A stretch of DNA of 64,000 nucleotides, from assembly GCA_905339155.1 (NCBI GenBank), contig CAJPFJ010000004.1, positions 62,001 through 126,000 of the forward strand, in the 5' to 3' direction. The stretch comes from Methanosarcinales archaeon. Its GTDB lineage: Archaea; Halobacteriota; Methanosarcinia; Methanosarcinales; Methanoperedenaceae. Position numbers and translations under genes: made by a program. The notes below the pieces were generated by a model. The model worked only from the letters and a program-made list of their open reading frames with translations. It did not search any database and was not told where the DNA came from. Shown in pieces: positions 59,718-64,000 of the stretch (position 1 is the first letter of the stretch; every line of letters begins with the position of its first letter).

Positions 59718-61382
59718 CTAATATTTTCTTTCTTTAGGTTCGAATAATGTAATTGTTACATTATCGTATTCAAATCTAATATCAGTGTCATTTTTATATG
59801 CAATAGCATGTTTTAAATAATGTGTGTCGTCTCTTTCCTGGAAATCAGTCCTGTAATGACTTCCTCTACTCTCCTCTCTATTTATTGCTCCTAATGTTAT
59901 GAGTTCAGAAAGTTCAAGCATAAATCCAAGCTCAATTGCATTTGTTAAATCCGTATTAAATATTCTACTATCATCTTCAATATAAATTGATTTGTATCTT
60001 TCCTTCAATTCATTTATTTTTATAAATGCATTTTTTAATTTATTTTTTTCACGAAATATTCCTACATCGTTCCACATTATTGTATGCAATTCATTAATAA
60101 TTGTAGAAGGTTTCTCTCCTTCTTTCTTATTTAATAGCGAATGCATTTCGTTTTTAATAATACATTTTGATATATTTCCTAAATTATGTTTTGCCGAGTA
60201 TTCTACTGCTTTTATTCCAGCTCTTCTCCCAAAAACCATCGCCTCCATCAATGAATTGCCGCCAAGCCTATTTGCGCCATGTACACTTACACATGCACAT
60301 TCACCTGCTGCAAATAATCCTTTAATTGAAGTTTCACCCCATATGTTAGTTTTGATTCCCCCCATCGTGTAGTGTTGTGCCGGTTGAACAGGTATTGGTT
60401 CTTTCAGTGCGTCAATTCCTCCAAAGCTTTTTGCAATATCATAAACCTGGGCAAATTCACCTCTAATTAAATCTTCATCCAAATGTCTCATATCCAGTAG
60501 GAAATATTCATTATCAATGCCCCTTCCTTCAAGTATTTCTGTTTGCATAGACCTGGAAACAATGTCTCTCGGGGCCAATTCCATCTTATCTGGTGCATAT
60601 CTTGCCATAAAACGCTCATTATTTGCATTAAGCAGATAGCCTCCTACGCCGCGAACAGTTTCAGAAATTAATATGTTTGTTCCTAACAGTGTTGTCGGAT
60701 GGAATTGTATGAATTCCATATCTTTTAACCCTGCTCCAACATTATAGGCCAATGCCATTCCATCCCCTGTGCATTGTAAAGAATTCGTGCTTCTTAAGTA
60801 TGTTCTACCACAGCCCCCTGTAGCCAAAATGACTGCCCTGGCTCTGATAATTTCTAACTCTCCTGTTTTCAGATCAATAAAAGTTAGACCTGTGCATTTT
60901 CCGTTTTCGACCAGCAAGCTTGTCACAAAGGATTCAACATAAATTTGGATATTATTCTTCAATATTTGCTCGAAATAAGTTTGCATCATTTCATGACCGG
61001 TCACATCACCAGAGTAACAGCATCTTGGATATGATGCTCCTCCTGAGTATTTCTGTGCAATTTTTCCTTCATGAGTTTTATCGAATATGGCCCCCCAATG
61101 ATCTAATTCATAAATTCTATCCCTTGATTCTTTGCACAATATCTCTACTGCATCTTGATCCGCCAAATAATCGCTACCTTTAATAGTATCAAATGCATGA
61201 CTTTCCCACGGATCTTTTTCCCAATCAAGAGCAGCATTTACTCCACCTTGAGCACATATTGAATGTGATCGAAGCGGATGCGTTTTAGAAATTAATGCAG
61301 TGTCAGCAGTTTTGCAGGTTTCTATTGCGGCTCTCATTCCTGCTAAACCGCCTCCAACGATTATAATATCATGAGTTATCAT
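59718..61382 (-). CDS. tfrA: thiol:fumarate reductase subunit A (flavoprotein)
   Basis: A 554-residue FAD protein of the fumarate reductase/succinate dehydrogenase group. FAD binding is at IIVGGGLAGMRAAIE and HSICAQGGVNAAL (the His for covalent FAD), HPTTL follows, and the catalytic Arg lies in HGANRLGGNSLMEAM. With the adjacent TfrB it forms the soluble cytoplasmic fumarate reductase of methanogens, feeding succinate to biosynthesis. It is first in a probable three-gene operon. Confidence 0.93.
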   Translation of the reverse strand: MITHDIIIVGGGLAGMRAAIETCKTADTALISKTHPLRSHSICAQGGVNAALDWEKDPWESHAFDTIKGSDYLADQDAVEILCKESRDRIYELDHWGAIFDKTHEGKIAQKYSGGASYPRCCYSGDVTGHEMMQTYFEQILKNNIQIYVESFVTSLLVENGKCTGLTFIDLKTGELEIIRARAVILATGGCGRTYLRSTNSLQCTGDGMALAYNVGAGLKDMEFIQFHPTTLLGTNILISETVRGVGGYLLNANNERFMARYAPDKMELAPRDIVSRSMQTEILEGRGIDNEYFLLDMRHLDEDLIRGEFAQVYDIAKSFGGIDALKEPIPVQPAQHYTMGGIKTNIWGETSIKGLFAAGECACVSVHGANRLGGNSLMEAMVFGRRAGIKAVEYSAKHNLGNISKCIIKNEMHSLLNKKEGEKPSTIINELHTIMWNDVGIFREKNKLKNAFIKINELKERYKSIYIEDDSRIFNTDLTNAIELGFMLELSELITLGAINREESRGSHYRTDFQERDDTHYLKHAIAYKNDTDIRFEYDNVTITLFEPKERKY

Positions 61383-61516
61383 TGTTTTTTTCTCACTTTT
61401 ACAGTAATCTATTTAACTCTTTGTTTTTTTAGGTGAAAAGGATAATATACAGTGAACCATAATGTTAAATGGGAATATAATTGCTATTTAGAAAAAACTT
61501 TTCAGGAGGGTTTTAA
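61383..61516. promoter_or_regulatory. divergent region between tfrA and the RNase H-fold gene
   Basis: An AT-rich 134-bp stretch. A good ribosome site CAGGAGGG (61503-61510) points to the plus-strand gene, but an in-frame TAA follows at 61514-61516 and no ATG, GTG or TTG appears at the right distance. Confidence 0.4.
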
Positions 61517-62278
61517 AGGTATAAGACGATAGCCGTTGTTACGGATGATTTTCCGGTATACCATTCCATCATTGAGGAAGCCAGAGCCCGCAAACTGAAA
61601 ATCCTTGTTCTCAATCCGGAAGATCGAATACCGCCGCACGTTGGTGTGGTCATTACTACAGAGAGGGAATCAGAGTTTATTGATTTTGAGAATGACATGA
61701 TCATTATCGCCGACAACAGGCCGCAGTCAACCCTTGATAAGGCGCTTTCCATGCTGTTCGGAGAGGATTTTGAACATTTAATCATAGGAATAGATCCTGG
61801 AAAATATCCGGGTGTTGCTGTGCTTGGAAATAATAAGACAATATCGGTTCATCATGTTTCTTCAGGTGATGTCTGCCCGCTTATAAGACAAATAAAACAG
61901 GAATTTGAGAATAAAAAAATCATTGTCAGGATAGGACACGGCGCCAGACTTATACGTTCTCAGTTGATAAACGGGATACTTGACCTTGGAATACAGGTCG
62001 AAATGGTAGATGAAACCGGAACAACACCGCATCTTGGAAAAGGAGTTCATGGACAGGTGATATCCGATATAATTGCAGCAATTAATATTGCATTGATCCC
62101 TGGAAAAATCGTGGGAAAACAATTCATTGAGCCTTCAAATGGGGAAGTAAGGGTAATACAGGAATCGAGCCGGGAATACAGCAACGGGAGATCAACCATC
62201 CCAAGGCTTCTTGCAAAGGCTGTCGCAAAAGGAGAATTAACACTTGATGAAGCTATAGAAAGACACAAGAACGATTAA
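61517..62278 (+). CDS. RNase H-fold (RuvC/YqgF-like) protein without a visible start codon
   Basis: The frame from 61517 reads KTIAVVTDDFPVYHSIIEEA and continues as convincing protein to 62278. The central part IIGIDPGKYPGVAVLG is a RuvC/YqgF-type first strand with Asp, and IIVRIGHGARLIRS and KGVHGQVISDIIAAINIA follow, as in archaeal RNase H-fold proteins. The first legal start, GTG at 61646, would cut about 40 conserved-looking residues. The start is either unusual, mutated, or affected by a sequence error. A nucleic-acid role is inferred. Confidence 0.7.
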   Translation, partial: RYKTIAVVTDDFPVYHSIIEEARARKLKILVLNPEDRIPPHVGVVITTERESEFIDFENDMIIIADNRPQSTLDKALSMLFGEDFEHLIIGIDPGKYPGVAVLGNNKTISVHHVSSGDVCPLIRQIKQEFENKKIIVRIGHGARLIRSQLINGILDLGIQVEMVDETGTTPHLGKGVHGQVISDIIAAINIALIPGKIVGKQFIEPSNGEVRVIQESSREYSNGRSTIPRLLAKAVAKGELTLDEAIERHKND

Positions 62279-63372
62279 TGTTTTGATATTCTCTTTCGTG
62301 TTGTCCTTGCTGATATCCATGCACCTATAACCGCAATTAATACCGCCACGATCACGCTTACAAACATAAACTGGCGGCCATTATTGATTATTGGATATGT
62401 GTCCATTGCATCCCGTATAACCAGGATGTATGTGCTTCCAGCCCATAAGATAATACCTGCCGCGAACACGAAGAACGGATGCGACCAGTGCCTTCCTATC
62501 CTTTCTTTATCAAGGTGCAGGTCAAAAATTTTACCAATATTGATTATTACTCCTGCAATGACATACCACCATATTGAGGCATTTATATACCCCATCAGCA
62601 GGACAAGATACCCTACCAGTATCGGTTCGTTATAATAATCCCATAGCGCAATACCTCCCTGTACAGTACCAATAAGGGACAGTATAATAGCTGCCAGATA
62701 CATAACAAAAGTGATTTTACCTCCGTATAAGGATTTCATCATAGATGATTTGAAACGATCGACCTCATCATCCAGACCTGTCCCACGAAATAGCATATAA
62801 AGGCCAATGCTTGCGGTTATTGCCATTACCGCGACCTCAGGACGATCAAAGTATAATGAAATCGCATAGATCAGGAATACAAGACCGGCAGGAACGAAAA
62901 AAGTGTGCGATATTTTTGGGTCGTTGAATGCTTTTTTAATTATATAATATGTGCTTTCAAGGTTCTCATGCTGCTTTACGATTATCCTGTGAACTGCATC
63001 AACTTTTATCCTGGACTGTATGATAGGCAATACAGATTCATCTTCGGCCCCATCTGAAACAAGTATAACATTATGTGGTTTTAGCTCATGGAGGACCCTG
63101 TCAAGCTGTTCTGCTATTTTCCGGTCAGCCAGTATTCCAACTTTCTTGTCCCCCGCTATTGAAACGATCTCTACATCCTCTTTTTGGGCAATGAGTTTAT
63201 CATAAACATTTATACCGCCAAAAATTGTGTTGATATCCGAATCCTCGGGGTCACTCGAAGCAAGCCTGACCGCAGCATCGATGTTTGCAGCGCGCCCGAT
63301 TATCGGGCTTTCCACTTTTCCCTTTTCCCCAAGGTCGTTGTCCCTGTCAATACATATGATAAGCGTATGCAT
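62275..63372 (-). CDS. DUF373 family membrane protein
   Basis: A 365-residue protein. The N-terminal half is soluble (TLIICIDRDNDLGEKGKVES, GIGG-like PIIGRAANIDAAV) and the C-terminal half has about six membrane helices. This is the archaeal DUF373 family, of unknown function. It overlaps the RNase H-fold gene by 4 bp at the convergent 3' ends. Confidence 0.9.
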   Translation of the reverse strand: MHTLIICIDRDNDLGEKGKVESPIIGRAANIDAAVRLASSDPEDSDINTIFGGINVYDKLIAQKEDVEIVSIAGDKKVGILADRKIAEQLDRVLHELKPHNVILVSDGAEDESVLPIIQSRIKVDAVHRIIVKQHENLESTYYIIKKAFNDPKISHTFFVPAGLVFLIYAISLYFDRPEVAVMAITASIGLYMLFRGTGLDDEVDRFKSSMMKSLYGGKITFVMYLAAIILSLIGTVQGGIALWDYYNEPILVGYLVLLMGYINASIWWYVIAGVIINIGKIFDLHLDKERIGRHWSHPFFVFAAGIILWAGSTYILVIRDAMDTYPIINNGRQFMFVSVIVAVLIAVIGAWISARTTRKRISKH

Positions 63373-63461
63373 TGCATTCTGTTATCTTCATGTTTATATA
63401 AAAAGCCTTCTAATGAATACAGGTTTTTTGTTGCTCCAAATTTCTTTATATAAAAAATCCT
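63373..63461. other. short AT-rich intergenic stretch
   Basis: These 89 bp hold TATA-like TTTATATAAAA sequences suited to the DUF373 gene promoter (minus strand, around 63390-63400 and 63444-63452). I see nothing else. Confidence 0.35.
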
Positions 63462-63926
63462 TTATTTGGGGAAAAGAGTCCACCAATCAATTACCTTTAT
63501 TGATAAATATATGATTCCGATACATTTTATTGTTTTTGCGATTGAGATCACTAACATGAACTTTTTAGTCTCATAATTTTCAATTCCAGCAACCATTGGG
63601 GCAAGGTCTCCAACGATCGGTATCCATGGGGAAACAAGTAGCAGTAATGTACCATATTTACGGAAGTACAATTGCATCATTAGTTCTTTTTTCCTGTCAT
63701 GGAAGGGTATGATCTTTCGAAGTTCATATTTTCCTAACAAATACCCAATATATGCTCCTGCTATTGATCCCACTATAAATATTAATAATACGAGTTCAGG
63801 TTTTTTTCCAACATCCAGTAATCCGAAAACCACGGGTTCAGTTGGTATTGGTATTATGGATGAAATAAGAGCTATAAGAAGAAGTCCAGCCATCCCATAG
63901 GATAAGAAAATTTCAAATAATACCAT
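63462..63926 (-). CDS. VTT/DedA-like membrane protein
   Basis: A 154-residue polytopic protein with SIIPIPTEPVVFGLLDVG, GSIAGAYIGYLLGKYELRK and SPWIPIVGDLAPMVAG, the pattern of the VTT (SNARE-associated/DedA/YqaA) family that moves lipids between leaflets. The ATG at 63926 is chosen because TATTTATATTTAA on the minus strand (about 63950-63963) is placed for a nearly leaderless transcript starting there. The upstream in-frame ATG at 63980 would precede that promoter. Confidence 0.85.
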   Translation of the reverse strand: MVLFEIFLSYGMAGLLLIALISSIIPIPTEPVVFGLLDVGKKPELVLLIFIVGSIAGAYIGYLLGKYELRKIIPFHDRKKELMMQLYFRKYGTLLLLVSPWIPIVGDLAPMVAGIENYETKKFMLVISIAKTIKCIGIIYLSIKVIDWWTLFPK

Positions 63927-64000
63927 TTCTTTAAGCTTATATCGCGTGTTAAATATAAATAATAATCTCTTCTCAATCAATTCAAATTGATTTTTCTAAT

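Overview
The window looks like a chromosomal segment of a euryarchaeon close to Methanosarcinales, most likely a Candidatus Methanoperedens (ANME-2d)-type anaerobic methane oxidiser. This is inferred from gene content, not from a marker phylogeny. Archaeal traits are Alba, an LSm protein, endonuclease Q, DUF5350, DUF373, archaeal-type phosphoglycerate kinase, TATA boxes ahead of genes, and PGF-CTERM-like surface anchors. The mix of a class III polyhydroxyalkanoate (PHA) operon, an octaheme HAO-like cytochrome, a monofunctional Ni-CO dehydrogenase and a methanogen-type thiol:fumarate reductase points to that lineage.

Layout: 1-7.8 kb holds a partial amino-acid permease, a gluzincin metallopeptidase, a cooS plus octaheme cytochrome pair, a cupin, and an ice-binding-like (DUF3494) surface protein. 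7.9-23.1 kb is a signalling island. Three plus-strand genes (HTH-receiver, CheB-CheR-PAS, PAS histidine kinase) converge on a tightly packed minus-strand operon: kaiC, kaiB, kaiB, PAS histidine kinase-receiver, rsbR, rsbS, rsbT, PP2C phosphatase (RsbX-like), RsbU_N-PAS-PAS-histidine kinase-receiver, and a stand-alone receiver. It joins a KaiBC ATPase switch, a complete stressosome module and two-component output in one transcription unit. This is the most remarkable object in the window.

23.1-30.9 kb has small membrane and soluble proteins, an apparently structured intergenic RNA region, endonuclease Q, a TolB-like protein, a CorA-like transporter, argH, and a DUF234-type ATPase with a double palindromic operator. 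30.9-36.5 kb is the PHA operon (PhaE-like repeat protein, phaE, phaC, phaB, thiolase, second reductase). 36.7-41.1 kb holds housekeeping and regulatory genes (winged helix, LSm, iron-sulfur flavoprotein, purC, Alba, PAP2, DUF5350).

41.2-45.8 kb is a decayed accessory zone. It contains TumA/TumE-like, RelE-like and HEPN/MNT toxin-antitoxin pairs (two of them visibly broken), a TPR protein with 102-bp DNA repeats and an in-frame amber codon, remnants of a duplicated TPR-TatD cassette, and a nested palindrome.

45.8-64 kb returns to core-like genes: TatD-like hydrolase, pgk, a HELHH protein, a flippase-like protein, thpR, a MacB-type ABC exporter operon with a PGF-CTERM protein, two dihydroorotase-family proteins that both lack the canonical catalytic Asp, tfrAB, an RNase H-fold protein without a visible start codon, DUF373 and a VTT/DedA protein.
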